Shown one piece after another: positions 23,455 through 36,000 of a stretch of DNA of 64,000 nt. The DNA is from Miscanthus floridulus (lineage: Eukaryota; Streptophyta; Magnoliopsida; Poales; Poaceae): NCBI RefSeq assembly GCF_019320115.1, contig NC_089581.1, forward strand, positions 14,499,925 through 14,563,924. Direction: 5' to 3'. The first letter of the stretch is position 1. Every line of letters starts with the position of its first letter. The notes under the pieces are model-generated. The model did no database searches, was not told where the DNA came from, and saw nothing but the letters and a program-made list of their open reading frames with translations. The position numbers were made by a program, and so were the translations under genes.

Positions 23455-26400
23455 ATGGATCCTTCCCATATCCTTATTTGGAATGTTAGAGGGCTTAATT
23501 CAGCAGCCCGACGAGATTCAGTGAGAGTGTTGGTGGATTCTGCTAAGATTGATGTTGTATGCCTCCAGGAAACAAAAATGACTTCTATAAATAGACAGGT
23601 AGTTCTATCGATGCTAGGCAGTGATTTTGATAACAACTTTGTATCCCTGCCGTCAGTGGGTGCTAGTGGAGGAATTCTTATTGCTTGGAGAAGTCGTTTG
23701 GGTACAATTGGAGCTAGCAGGCTGGATTCTCACTGTGTTTCAATCCAATTTTGCCCTGTTAATGGTAATACTTGGTGGCTCACATGTGTTTATGGCCCTC
23801 AGGACAACCAGGAAAAGATTCAATTCTTACAGGAACTCCGCGAAGTGCGTGCTCAGTGTGTAGGACCCTGGATGGTGGCAGGGGATTTTAACCTCATCTA
23901 CAAAGATGAAGATAAAAACAACTCAAACCTAAATCGAGCAATGATGGGAAGGTTTAGGAGATGGATTAATGATATGGCACTGACAGAGATCCCCCTACAT
24001 GGTCGTAAATTCACTTGGTCAAGTTCATCATCCAGTGCTTCTCCCACTTTAGTGAGGCTTGATCGTGTTTTCTGCTCTTTGGAATGGGAGGAATTATTCC
24101 CTGATTGTCTTCTACAGAGCTCTTCCTCAGATGACTCAGATCACTGTCCTCTCATTTTCGGATTGATGGATAATCCCCCCAGCAGAGGACGGTTCCATTT
24201 TGAAGACTTCTGGCCTTCTCTTGATGGTTTTCTGGATACAGTGGAATCTGCATGGGGATCTGTCCCACCTTGCAGCTGCCCTGTGGAGACACTCTCATTT
24301 AAATTGAAGGCAACAACAAGAAAACTACAGAGCTGGAGTCAAAAGAAGGTGGGGCATATTAGATCTCAGCTTGCTCTGGCAAAGGAAATCATTCACCAAC
24401 TTGAAATTGCACAGGACAACCGAGTGCTTCAACCCAACGAACTCTGGTTGCGCAACAACCTCAAGAAGCATGTGCTTGCCCTTTCTTCCTTGCTGAGAAC
24501 AGTGGCTCGGCTGAGATCGAGAATGGGCTGGCTTCGAGATGGGGATGCACATACAAAGCTTTTCCATATGCATGCACGTTACCGAAAGAGAAAAAAATTC
24601 ATTGCAAAGTTGAGGGAGGGGGACAGGACCATCACAGCCCATGAGGAGAAAGCTTCTGCAATTTTTGAGTTTTACTTTAATCTTATTGGTTCTGATAATG
24701 ACCGAGTCAGAACCATCAACCTGGATGCCCTGAACATCCCTAGACATGATCTCGAGGCCCTAGACATTCCTTTCACGGAGGAGGAAGTTTGGAACACCAT
24801 TAAAAATTTGCCGTCTGATAAGGCCCCAGGCCCGGATGGATTCACAGGGAGATTCTACAAAACCTGCTGGCCAATCATTAAGGAAGATATAATGGCTGTC
24901 CTGCATTCTATATGGGGAAAAAACTTCAGAAACTTGTGCATGCTAAACTCTGCTTATATTTCTTTGATTCCAAAAAGAGCAGAGGCTGATCAGGTGAAGG
25001 ATTTCAGGCCCATTAGCCTTGTGCACAGCTTTGCCAAACTTGCGACCAAAATCTTGGCCAACAGATTGGCTGGCCACTTGGATGCAATGGTCTCCCCCAA
25101 CCAGAGTGCCTTCGTCAAGAGAAGGTTTATCCAGGATAATTTCATGTTGGTGCAACAGACAGTAAGATTCTTGCATTCTCAAAAACAGCCTAGCATTCTC
25201 CTCAAGTTGGATATCACAAAGGCATTTGATTCCGTCTCTTGGCCATTCCTAATGGAGGTGCTTGGCCAACTGGGGTTTGGCTCAAGATGGAGGGATCTTT
25301 TATGTGGGCTGTTGACTTCATCATCCACTCAAGTCCTCCTTAATGGAACCCCTGGAAAGGTTATACATCACAGGAGAGGACTTCGGCAGGGAGATCCCCT
25401 ATCTCCAATGCTCTTTATACTTGTCATGGATGTCTTGAACTGGATGATTACTAGAGCATCAGAGGCTGAATTATTTCAGCCATTATCCCGAAGACCTCTC
25501 CACCACAGAATCTCACTATATGCTGATGATGTAGCACTCTTTCTCAGGCCGGCAGCAGCAGATATTTCATTATCTTTGAGAATCCTTGACTTATTTGGAG
25601 ATGCTTCGGGGCTTAAGACCAATGTGCAGAAAAGCAATGTTCTGCCAATTCACTGCTCTGAAGAGAATATGAGCCTGGTACAGAACCTGCTGCCATGTGA
25701 AGTGCTAGAGTTCCCATGCAGGTACCTTGGATTGCCTCTCTCAACAAGGAAGTTAACCAGGGGTCAATTCCAGCCCATTATTGACAGAATTGCGGATCAA
25801 CTACCTGGTTGGAAAGCTGACTTGATGACTCGGGCTGGAAGGGTTGGGATGGTCCAACATGTCCTCACTGCTATGATGGTTTACTTGGCCATGGCAATTG
25901 ACCTGTCCCCATGGGCAATTAAAGCTATTGACAAGATTAGAAGAGCCTTTATATGGCGCGGTCGTAAAGAAGCAAATGGTGGGCATTGTCTTATTGCTTG
26001 GCCTAAGGTGTGCCGTTCAAAGGAGCTTGGAGGATTGGGAATCTCTGATCTGAAAGCACTTGGAGTTGCACTGCGGGTAAGATGGCCTTGGCTTAGGAAA
26101 ACTGAACCTCACAAACCTTGGGCCAGTTTGCCTCTCCAGACTAGCAAAGAAGTTGAATGTCTCCTGATGATGGCTGTGGTCACTGAGGTAGGAGATGGGG
26201 CCAATACCTTATTCTGGAAGGATAACTGGCTGGATGGTAAAAGCATCCAGAGCCTTGCCCCCAGTTTATCTGCCTCTGTGTCAAGGAGAAGAGCAAACAG
26301 AAGATCTGTTAAAGATGCCCTGGACAATGATCTTTGGTTGGAGGATATTCAGGGAGAAATAACCATTGACGCGCTATGGGAATATCTGGAGTTGTGGGAT

Positions 26401-27022
26401 ATTATTAATGCGGTGGAACTTCAGCAAGGAATCCCTGAAACACATCTGGAGACTATCCTCATCAGGACAGTACACAGCGCAATCGGCCTATGAGGCTCAA
26501 TTTCAGGGGGCTATCCGTTTTGAGCCATATGCACGCATTTGGAAAACTTGGGCACCTCCCAAATGTCGATTCTTTATGTGGCTGGTTGCCCACAATCGAT
26601 GTTGGACTGCAGATAGGTTGGCTCGGAGAGGTCTCCTGCATCCTGCTAGATGCCCGCTTTGCGACCAAGAAGAAGAGAACATTCAGCACCTCCTCATTGG
26701 GTGTGTCTTCGCTAGGCAGTTCTGGTACTCCATCTTGCATTATGCAGGCCTCTCAGTCCTCGCCCCACAGCCATCTGATACAGCCCTGAATGACTGGTGG
26801 AGGAAAGTGGAGAATTGTGTGGACAGTGAGGTGCGCAAAGGACTGAACTCGATTATCATCCTGGGAGCCTGGACTATCTGGAGACACCGAAATGATTGTG
26901 TGTTCAATGGAGCTTCACCCAGGTTGGGTACAGCCCTGGTTTTGGCCAAGGAGGAGGCCCTTTTGTGGAGCTTAGCACGAGCCAAGGGTCTCCCCCCGCC
27001 AGATATCAGAGGGGTGGGTTAG
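23455..27022 (+). pseudogene. LINE ORF2: endonuclease plus reverse transcriptase, one late frameshift
   Basis: Domains in order: an APE-type endonuclease (ILIWNVRGLN, LQETK, SDDSDHCPL; about 23470-24170), reverse transcriptase (DKAPGPDGF, FRPISL, LDITKAFDSV, GLRQGDPLSP and the catalytic YADD at 25519-25530), a thumb/connection region, and a C-terminal zf-RVT domain (W..PPKCRFFMWL, CPLC..E..QHLL..C, ~26550-26720). The first 1,000 codons are open. A one-base shift near 26440-26460 moves the zf-RVT part to another frame, ending at 27022. No RNase H is evident. It would nick the target and prime reverse transcription there; this copy is unlikely to be active. Confidence 0.9.
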
Positions 27023-27617
27023 GCTTAGTTTTTGGACTCCTATAATGGCCGCCTTTCTATCTGTAAAGGGTGATTAGATTCCAGAGGATCTAGTGTGGGT
27101 GTGGGTGTGGGTGTGAGTCTATGTATGACTCTTTCTTCTACTATTAATACAATGATACGCAGCTCTCCTGCGTGTTCGAGAAAAAAAATATATTATAACT
27201 CCGGCATAAATGTAGGATTCAAAATCAACAGAATCACAGAGACCTGTATTTCCAACATACTATCTCATAGCTAATTATTGCATACCACCAAGATATCCAA
27301 CCATTGCACCCTCTCTAGGTGGTTTCATGGCTATTAACAGTAACTACCTTAACACCAAAGAAGAAAATTTTCCAGTGGAAGTTTTCAAGTTTCAACTATG
27401 GAAAAAGCAAGCAAAACCCATGGTACAGGAGCGAAGGCAGCAGAGGTGTTCTAACACAAATTACAAGATCCTGTTTCTAGTCCTTATTCTAAGAGAACAA
27501 AGTTCATCACAAAACTAAATAAGCATAGCCAAGATACTATTCATACTCCATTACTGAGCTTGGTCATGAAAATAACTAACGGCTACACAGGCATCATGTG
27601 CACTCTATTTTTAATAA

Positions 27618-27789
27618 AAAAAAGGGCGTACCCAGTGCAGAGAGCTCCCGCTCTGTGCGGGGTCTGGGGAAGGGTGTCAGTGGCAAGCCTTACCCTCGCC
27701 TGTGCAATGCGAGGAGACCGCGACTCGAACCCGGGACCTTCCGGTCACAGGCGGTAAGACTCTACCGCTTGCACCAGGCCCGCCCTTCC
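27618..27789 (-). mobile_element. tRNA-derived SINE copy 2 (in ZPR1 intron 10)
   Basis: It has the same A box, B box and oligo-T end as copy 1 and differs at only a handful of bases. It is flanked by a perfect 17-bp target duplication, CACTCTATTTTTAATAA, at 27601-27617 and 27790-27806. It lies in the sense direction of ZPR1, 34 bp downstream of exon 10's end. Confidence 0.92.
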
Positions 27790-30126
27790 CACTCTATTTT
27801 TAATAAGTCAGGAAAAAGGATACTTGTAGCAAAGAAACGTGTGACACATTCTGTTCCACAGGCCCCACATGTTGATGGTAAAGTATCAACCTGTCCAAGT
27901 GAAATTTATAAGGTACAGATAAACATAATTCGTGAGGTGATTGTTGCCAGCAACTTGGTAGATAATAGATATACCTCTTCTGGTGCTGAGTATCTACACA
28001 ATGCTGCAGCAACTTCGTCAGGGCTTCCCTGAGCTATAGCACGACGACCTGCAACAGCTCCAACTGAGCCATGGGGCACGCTTTGCAACCCATCAGAATT
28101 AACTGAAGCAGGCAAAACAGCCTCTCCAGGCTGTTCTGTTGGTGGTTCAGCAAGAAAACCAAGTGCTGCTTGTTGTTCACGAGTCCTTTCGTAGAATCTC
28201 ACAGATAGTAAAGGATCTGATGACGGAGCATGCCTGTGGGTTTATGAAGATTAATCAGTGTGGCAAAGCCAGATGAGGCACATGCATGGGGGGATTAATA
28301 ACACATACCACGTATTATTATCTCCCTATGTACAATCCAGCTGTAGCCATTACATAATAGCACAATCTAGTCAATTCAAATCACTATAGGTTTTTTAGAG
28401 TCACTATAGGTTATGTGACAAGACAATTCAAACAATATTACCGCAAAGGAAAACAATGTAAAAATATCATCCAAGTAGTTCAAACATTAAATTATGATGC
28501 ATAGAACAGTGCCTTCCATATCAGAACATGTATGTAAGTCAAAACAATTCTAAATCCCAAACAATGTAAATTATGAGGTACCCACAAAAAACACTTCCGG
28601 GTTCTCAATAAAGCTGTTTCCTGCAGGGTCATCAAGAATAAAGGTGAATGCAGCCTCTCCTGACCCAAGAGATCTCAACTTCAGTAAAAATTGATCGATG
28701 GCTTCAGCCTTCTGAGGATCCACTTTCTGCAGAAGATCAGCGTGTCACCATGTGGAGTAATTCGAATTCCAAAAGCCAAGCATACAAATACCCAAGATTC
28801 ACCTTTCGTTCGTCTTGAAGTGCCTGCAGCTCATCCACAGCTCGCATAATAATCCCTTCCACCTGATTTACAAGGTAAAGAATAAGCAAGCTAGCAGCAA
28901 AAGAAAACATTTTGAAAGGAACTGTTTCCCAACAAAACAAATACAGCAAGGAATGAAGCATACAGTAGAAAGCGTTCCACGTTGAGCTTCTGGAGGAATC
29001 TCAAAGTCCAGCTCTGGAATCTGCAGATGGGTACAATGAATAGTTAGAAAAGCAATGCATTCTATGTACTTACTGCAATGTATCAAGAGGATCAAATATC
29101 AGCACACCTTGATAGTCGCTGAATCAGACTTCACGACCTGACGATTCAGTATCTGGACCAGCACCACTAGTTAGTTATTATAGTAAATATATTTCTAATG
29201 CTTTATTAATTTATTATAAATGACAAATGTTAAAATAGGCTTGTAGTATAAACATTAAGATAGCTTAATTTTACCAAAACCATCAAATAAGACATAATCA
29301 CAATGCAGAAAACATACCTCACTCTGCCCCAACGGAACCTCCAAGCTATAGCAGCACCCCTTGGGTTGGAGCTGTCCAGCAAACTGAATCTCATTGTTCC
29401 TACAACATAAGGATGCAAACTCAAATTATATTACCATCAACTGGCAAGTAATAGCTCCACCAATCATAGACCTGGACAAATTCCGATAAACAAGAAATTG
29501 GGCATATCGTTACCTCTCACCACAATGAGGGCACTCGAAGGCCATCAGAACCACCTGCAGATTCACAAAAGCAAATTTCACAAAGTGGTACTAATCAGAA
29601 CAAGCAGCTGACGCCATGAGCACAGAAAGTACCTCCCGGAAGTGCGGGATCAGCGTCAGCAGAAGCCTCGTGATGCCCTAACCACATGAAAGCGAAGCAG
29701 CATGCCTCAGAACCCTTCAACAAGCGCCCCGAACAGAAGAGGACGGAACCATGGAAAACGAGAGGTAAGGGACGGGGGCACTCACGTTCTCACCGCAGCG
29801 CATGCAGAGGGACTCGATCTCGTGGAGAGGCGTGGCGTGGGCATCCTCGTCGGCAGCCGCCGCGGAGCGGAGGTCCACCACCACGCGCCCTTCATCGCCG
29901 GAGCTCGCCATTGACGCTGGGAATAGTTGTCAGCTGCAGCACTCGTGGACGAGACAGCTCTGTGGAAGCTCCTGGCGATCGCTATGCGTTGATTTGGCTA
30001 TGGTGCTCGTCAGCTCGTGGGAGTTTATTTGGCGGCTATGCGTCGCGGCGGGAGGGGAAGAGGGAAAAGCGAACGGGGAGAACCGAGAACAGGAGCGAGT
30101 GACCTACCATGCTCTAGAACCAGAAA

Positions 30127-30784
30127 GAGACTTTTTCATGTGTGCCGTTATAAAAGATAAGTAATCTTTTGTGTGTTTTTAAAAAAATTCAGCGGTTTTT
30201 AGCGTCACTATTCTAACTTTTTCGTGTTCTTCATGCCACTTCTGTCAGTTTGAGCTCTAACGCCGTTAAACTGCAGGTATGAAAAGACGAAAATGTCCTT
30301 AAGTTCAAATATGTTATTAATTTTTTTTAGCATCTTAACGACTTCAAATGAAAAAACTCAAAACTAGAAAGTTATAGATCTCGTCGAGATCTATAATTTT
30401 CATATAATTTTTTTTTTCATTTAATTCCACAAAAAATATGATTTTTCTAAGATATATTAATCATATCAAATCATATTTTTTTTGCGGAATTAAATAAAAA
30501 TAATTTTTATATGAAAATTATAGATCTCGACGAGATCTACAACTTTCTAGTTTTGAGTTTTTTCATTTGAAGTCGTTAAGATGCTAAAAAATTAATAACA
30601 TATTTGAACTTAAGGGCATTTTCGTCTTTTCACACCTACAGTTTGACGGCGTTAAAGTCCGAACCGACGGAAGTGGCATGTAGGTCACGAAAATGTTGAA
30701 GTAGTGGCGCTGAAGACCGCTGAATTTTTTCAGATGCACACAGGGGATTACGATCTTTTATAATGGCACACAGGGAAAAGTCTC
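30127..30784. mobile_element. Foldback (long terminal inverted repeat) MULE-type element upstream of ZPR1
   Basis: The left half (GAGACTTTTTCATGTGTGCC...) and the right half (its complement, ...GGCACACAGGGAAAAGTCTC) pair along almost their whole length of about 300 bp each. At the inner end of each arm is a near-palindrome, AGATCTCGTCGAGATCT. The flanks AACCAGAAA (30118-30126) and AAGCAGAAA (30785-30793) match at 8 of 9 bases, the size of a Mutator-type duplication. It has no coding frame and begins 216 bp upstream of the ZPR1 start codon. Confidence 0.85.
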
Positions 30785-30808
30785 AAGCAGAAACGACTGA
30801 CCCCGCGG

Positions 30809-32500
30809 TGTAACACCCTCGGTGGGCCTGTGCTGGTCGGACGTTGCTCGCCGCACCTGCGCCTCGTGGCCACGCCATAAATCATTTACTAAAAAATATC
30901 ATAAGCATCATGTTTATACGTTAATATATGTGACAAAATACGTAGATCAATTTTTGTAACTCGAAACGATCGATTAAAATGCAAAACGAAAAGTTACTGC
31001 ACGACCTGTATAGTTAGCGAGTAGGGTCGTAAACCAATTTTTATGGAACAAAAATGCTATAGAACTTATAGAGAACTTTAGTAAAGTTGGAAGTGTGAAC
31101 TTTATGGATGCCAATAAAATACTTGTTATTCAAAAATAATATTGCTAAGTAATATTTCTACTAGCCTAAAATACAATTTGAAATAAGACTCGGCTCAAAA
31201 ACTAAGAAAAATTTTAAGTATGTTAACAGCTAGATATTGCCGTGTTGAGCAAGTTATTGTGAGAGATTGGGTTAAGGAGCGGTGTAGCGTTATAGCTCGT
31301 TTTGGTAGTCTCATGTGACATCTTAAGCATAGTGAAGACGGTTTAGGTTTAGGAGCAATCGTTTGATCATGTTGAACGCTTTAAAATTTGCACGTGTCCC
31401 TGTCTCGGATAGGTTGGTGCCGGGTGCGCGGTCACCGCGCGGCGTTCCCACGCCGCGCACTTGGCCGCGTCCCGCGTGGTCAGCCGAGCCGCCACGCTTG
31501 GCCGGTCGAGCCACCTAGGCACATACTTGTCTGTGTCGTTTAAGGATCGGTCGTTGCATTGGATTCTAGTTAGGTCACAGACTTATTATCCTGAGCACAT
31601 ACTTGTTTATGGGAGCATGGAAGACTCGTTGCTTACTTATCGTGAGTTCCGGCTATTTTTGGACCGACTGATTAGAGACGGGGATGGTGGGGGTTTAAGC
31701 ACTTGGAGTCCAAGTTTGGACGGTGACCTGAACCCCTTGAATGGAGAGTGGTGGGTTGGTCCTACTTGTGCCTGGGGTACAAGCGGGCGTGTGTTTCGGG
31801 GTACCCAGCTGAGCTACATTGATTCATGAATCGTCGTGTAATACGGTACGACTTATCTACAATCTAGCACCGTAGTAATAACTGGAAGATGAAAGATGGT
31901 AAAATAGATCTGATTGCTTAACTCTTGCTTGAAAGTAGAACATGTACTTACATAGAATGGTTACCTAATGAACTAATCAGGACTGCTAATAAGAAACATA
32001 CATAAGTATTCACTACTAGTAATTTTTTTTGCAAAAAGGAAACCTAGCAAATCATAAAGCTTATCATATTATTTGGAGTCGAAAAATTACTCCCACTAGT
32101 CGGGTAAGTCTTGCGAGTACATTGTGTACTCAGGGTTTATTTATCCCTGTTGTAGGTACAACTTGAGGAGAGGTTGTTGTGTGGAGGATTCTTCTGGTGA
32201 GCACAGATGAATCCTTATTTTTTACCACTAGATGTTTATTTCAATTTCGTTATTTAAATTTCACACTCTGAACTTGGTATTGTAATAATGTATTTCTGAG
32301 AACTCTTGTTGTATGCAATGGACTAAGTATTGTAAATTTGTTCTCATTATTGGATCATGGAGGAAAAACGTGGATGGTTCGAGTTCTCCCTTAGGGTGTG
32401 CTCGACGGAACCGTCCGATGTAGCCAGCTTTTGAGGTGCTTAGTGTCTCGTGGAAGATGAGCGCCTCTGAAAACGTGCTATTTTGGGCGGTTCTGTCATA
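30809..32500 (+). repeat. 5' LTR of gypsy element E (1692 bp, internally deleted)
   Basis: It is colinear with the 3' LTR except that the ~2.4 kb equivalent to about 38270-40690 is missing; the join is near 31515-31550. It also has about 54 extra bases near its start (30826-30880). It ends TCATA where the partner ends CCACA. Confidence 0.85.
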
Positions 32501-32502
32501 GT

Positions 32503-32514
32503 TGGTACCAGAGT
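32503..32514 (+). promoter_or_regulatory. Primer binding site of gypsy element E
   Basis: TGGTACCAGAGT lies two bases after the LTR and matches the initiator-Met tRNA complement with one change, as is usual for chromoviruses. Confidence 0.8.
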
Positions 32515-33058
32515 CAATAATAAGTCTACGAGTTTCATAACTCTTTTCAAAACATAAAATTTGACCAACAAAAGCTTTGGAAAAAGTAGGATGTGATAAA
32601 ACCTAAAATTTGACCAACAAAAGCTTTGGGAAAAATAGGATGGGATAAAATTATGTAAATAAGTATAAGCCCTAACAATATGGTCTATCTAGGATAGCGG
32701 CACTTGTTTTATCTAATCAAATTTCTATAGGTACACTAACTTACGTTGCGTAAGAATCGTTTAGCAAGCGAAAAGTGAGTGTGCGATGTGCCGAAAATTT
32801 TACAAATACCGCTATATTCTGGCTTGAGTAAACGGGTAGGCCGATGCATGCATCATGAAAATAGAATCTTGCTTCAACTAAACTCCCCACACGTATAAAT
32901 TGGATTAGTGAATTGATAGGATAACCTAAAAGAATGCTTTAATAAAAGTCTTATCATTTCTCTAAGTCTCTTGTTCCTAATCTGAAGGGTTGTCTTGGTT
33001 GGTTCTTATCTGCTTACATATCAACCTAAGGTCTGGTCGTAGGAGTACCAGTGCTGGG

Positions 33059-36000
33059 ATGGGCCGTGGCCTTGGCAAAGGCCAAGGTGAAAGTGGTCGT
33101 GGCAATGAGAACGGCAATAAAGAGAGCCACGAGGCCCCACTTCTGGCTCCTCCTCCTCCGCCACCACCACCTCCGATGATCCATGCAGAGATGATGGCGG
33201 AGATGCTGGCTGCTTGGCGCGAGTTAGCCCGTGCCTTGGAGATTCTAGCCCAGGCGATTAGTGGCTTTGCCCGTGGGGGGGCACGGAGGCAATGGCGGGA
33301 ACGGGGGTGGTGCTCGTGGTCCCGAGGGGCCCTGTTCTTACCAGGATTTCTTGAAGATGCACCCACACACATTCACGTCGACTGCTAAGTCTCTAGATGC
33401 GGAGCATTGGCTTTGTATTCTAGAGCAGAAGTTTCAGCTGCTCACTGTGACTGAGGAGCAAAAGGTACGCTTTGCAGCGCAGCAGCTGTTGGGTTCTGCC
33501 AGTGCATGGTGGGACACGTTCAATGCCATACAGCCGGTGGATCATCATGTGACTTGGCAGGAGTTTACCGCTGTTTTCAGAGTACTATATTCCTACTGAT
33601 GTGCTAAATAGGAAGTTGGTGGAGTTCCTAGACCTAAAGTAAGGGAGCATGTCTGTGATGGATTATGTGAATAAGTTTAACCATTTGGCACTGTATGCTG
33701 GGACCAACGTTGATACTGATGAGAAGAAGAGGGACTGTTTCTATCGCGGCCTCTCTTTTAGTCTGTAGAAGGAATTGTACACAGGGAACTACCAGACTTT
33801 TGATGCTATGATAAATGTTGGTATTGCCATGGAGGGACTTCAGCGTGACTCTTAGGCTGAGTGGAAGCGCAAGCGGGTGTCTTCTAGTCACCCCCAGGCT
33901 TAGAAGATATAGATTGTCAGGCGGGTGCCCTATCAGTCTCCGGGTGGGCAATCGTTCCTTCAGCCTCAGCAGACCTACCAGGCACCTCCCACTCAGTACC
34001 GTACACCTGCTCAGTAGGTACAACAACAGCCTCAGGGACAGCAGGTTCTGCCTCGTTAGGGGCAAGGGAACAAGCCTTGTACTTGTTTCAAGTGTGGCAA
34101 GGAAGGCTACTATGCTCGGGAGTGTCTATAGAACCAGTCTACGCAGTCTTCCCAGCCTTCAGCCAACTCTCGTCTGATCAAGCGGACGATTATCAAGAAG
34201 AAGATGCCCATAAGCCGCTTTAGACAAGTCAACTTCACTAAGGCTAAGGAGATCTTGCAGAATGAATCGGTGATGGCTGATATGTTTACCATTGATTCAC
34301 ACCTAACATATGTGTTGTTTGATTCTGGTGCATCATATTCATTCATGAGCATGGGATTTGAACAGAGGCACAATATATCTCTTATGGCTATATCTTTTGC
34401 CTATAGAATCAGTACTCTAGGTGCATAGTTGTGCGTTAATACTTCGATGGACACAGTCGGATTAGTGCTAGCCACTCACACTTATCGTCTCTAGTTCATG
34501 GTGCTGCCTGGGCAAGGCATAGATGCAATTTTGGGTATGAACTAGTTGCGAGTTTATTGGGCAGTCTTGGACCTTAAGCAGAGAGTTGTTGAGTTACGAC
34601 TTTCTTCTTCCGAGGATAGGATGTCTCTCCTTATACCCTTAGATCCAGCCTTACCAGCTGTTGCTCATATTGAAACTTCTCCTAATCTTGCCTCTATTCA
34701 TGTGGTCTATGAGTTTTCGGATGTCTTCCCTGAAGATCTACCTGAGTTGTCACCGGATAGGGATGTGGAGTTTTCCATTGAGTTAGAACCTAGCACTGGT
34801 TCTATTTCATGGTGTTCCTATTGCATAGCTCCTAAAGAACTAGCAGAAATGAAGAAGCAGTTAGAGGAATTATTAGAAAAGGGCTTTATTCGTCCTAGTT
34901 CTTCACCATGGGGTTGTCTAGCTATTTTTGTGAAGAAGAAGGACGGTACTCTACGGATGCGTGTGGATTACCACCCTCTCAATGCGGTAACCATTAAGAA
35001 CAAGTATCCTTTACCTCGTATTGATACTTTGTTCGATTAGTTGGTTGGTGCTAAGGTGTTTTCAAAGATTGATCTTTGTTTGGGGTATCATCAAATTAAG
35101 ATCCGGCCACAAGATATATTAAAGACAACTTTTTCTACTAGGTATGGGATGTATGAATACCTAATCATGTCTTTTAGCCTCACCAATGCTCCTGTATTCT
35201 TCATATATCTCATGAATTCAGTCTTTATGCTGGAGTTGGAAAAGTTTGTAGTGGTGTTTATTGATGACATTTTGATGTGCTCCAAGAACAAAGAAGAGCA
35301 TGCACAGCATCTTCGGATAGTACTGACTCGATTAAGGGGACATAAGCTGTGTGTCAAATTCAGCAAGTGTGAGTTTTGGTTAGATTGAGTATAGTTTTTA
35401 GGACATGTTCTGACACCTGTGGACCTAAGCAAGGTGCAAGATGTGTTAAATTAGAAGTCTCCAAAGTCAGTGCATCACATCCGTTAGTTCCTTGGTCTTG
35501 CTGGTTATTATCGGCGCTTCATTCCTGACTTCTCCAAAATAACCTAACCAATGACCAAGTTGCTCTAGAAAGATGTCAAGTTTGTATGGAGTATGGCTTG
35601 TAAAGAAGCTTTCCAAGCCCTGAAGAAATTTCTTACCACTGCTCCTATTCTTGCCCAACCAGATATTGACAAGCTATTTGATGTGTATTATGATGCCTCG
35701 AGGATTGGATTATGATGCGGGCTTATGCAAGATGGGTGTGTGATAGCTAATGCCTCACGCCAGTTGAAAAAGCTTGAGGTGAATTATCCTACCCATGATT
35801 TAGAGCTAGCTACTATGGTACACGCTCTAAAAATTTGGAGACATTATTTATTGGAAAATAAAGTGCACATTTTTATAGATCACAAGAGCCTCAAATATAT
35901 TTTCACTCAGTCTAAGCTGAACATGAGACAACAGAGATGGTTGGAGCTAATCAAGGATTATAATTTAGAGGTTCATTACCATCCTGGAAAAGCTAATTTG

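Larger units (their letters stand above)
21190..27188 (+). mobile_element. L1-type LINE inserted antisense in ZPR1 intron 10
   Basis: It has a 5' UTR of roughly 190 bp, ORF1, ORF2, a GGGTGTG-repeat 3' UTR (27095-27118) and an eight-A tail (27181-27188) preceded by the GCGTGTTCGAG end. It is near full length. The 5' border is approximate; I could not find a convincing target duplication. It is transcribed opposite to ZPR1. Confidence 0.85.
18578..29911 (-). pseudogene. ZPR1: ZPR1 zinc-finger protein gene, 16 exons, with disabling changes
   Basis: Exons (minus): 29911-29786, 29677-29633, 29554-29514, 29399-29318, 29152-29108, 29020-28964, 28862-28803, 28726-28599, 28233-27975, 27890-27824, 20836-20766, 20660-20571, 19322-19214, 19076-18984, 18897-18792, 18678-18578; about 490 residues as usual. 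The protein is two repeats of a C4 finger plus an alpha/beta domain: CMRC..CPHCGERN (exons 1-4) and CGAC..CDMCGYRN (exons 10-11). It ends EELGLNDMDTSSADAAYN. ZPR1 binds eEF1A and is needed for growth. Oddities: the exon 8 donor is GG instead of GT (28598-28597); exon 11 has PYFWEV where the family has PYFREV; a T6 run at 19021-19026 is one base too long for the exon 14 frame. Intron 10 (27823-20837) holds a LINE and a SINE. If these are assembly errors the gene may be functional. Confidence 0.9.
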
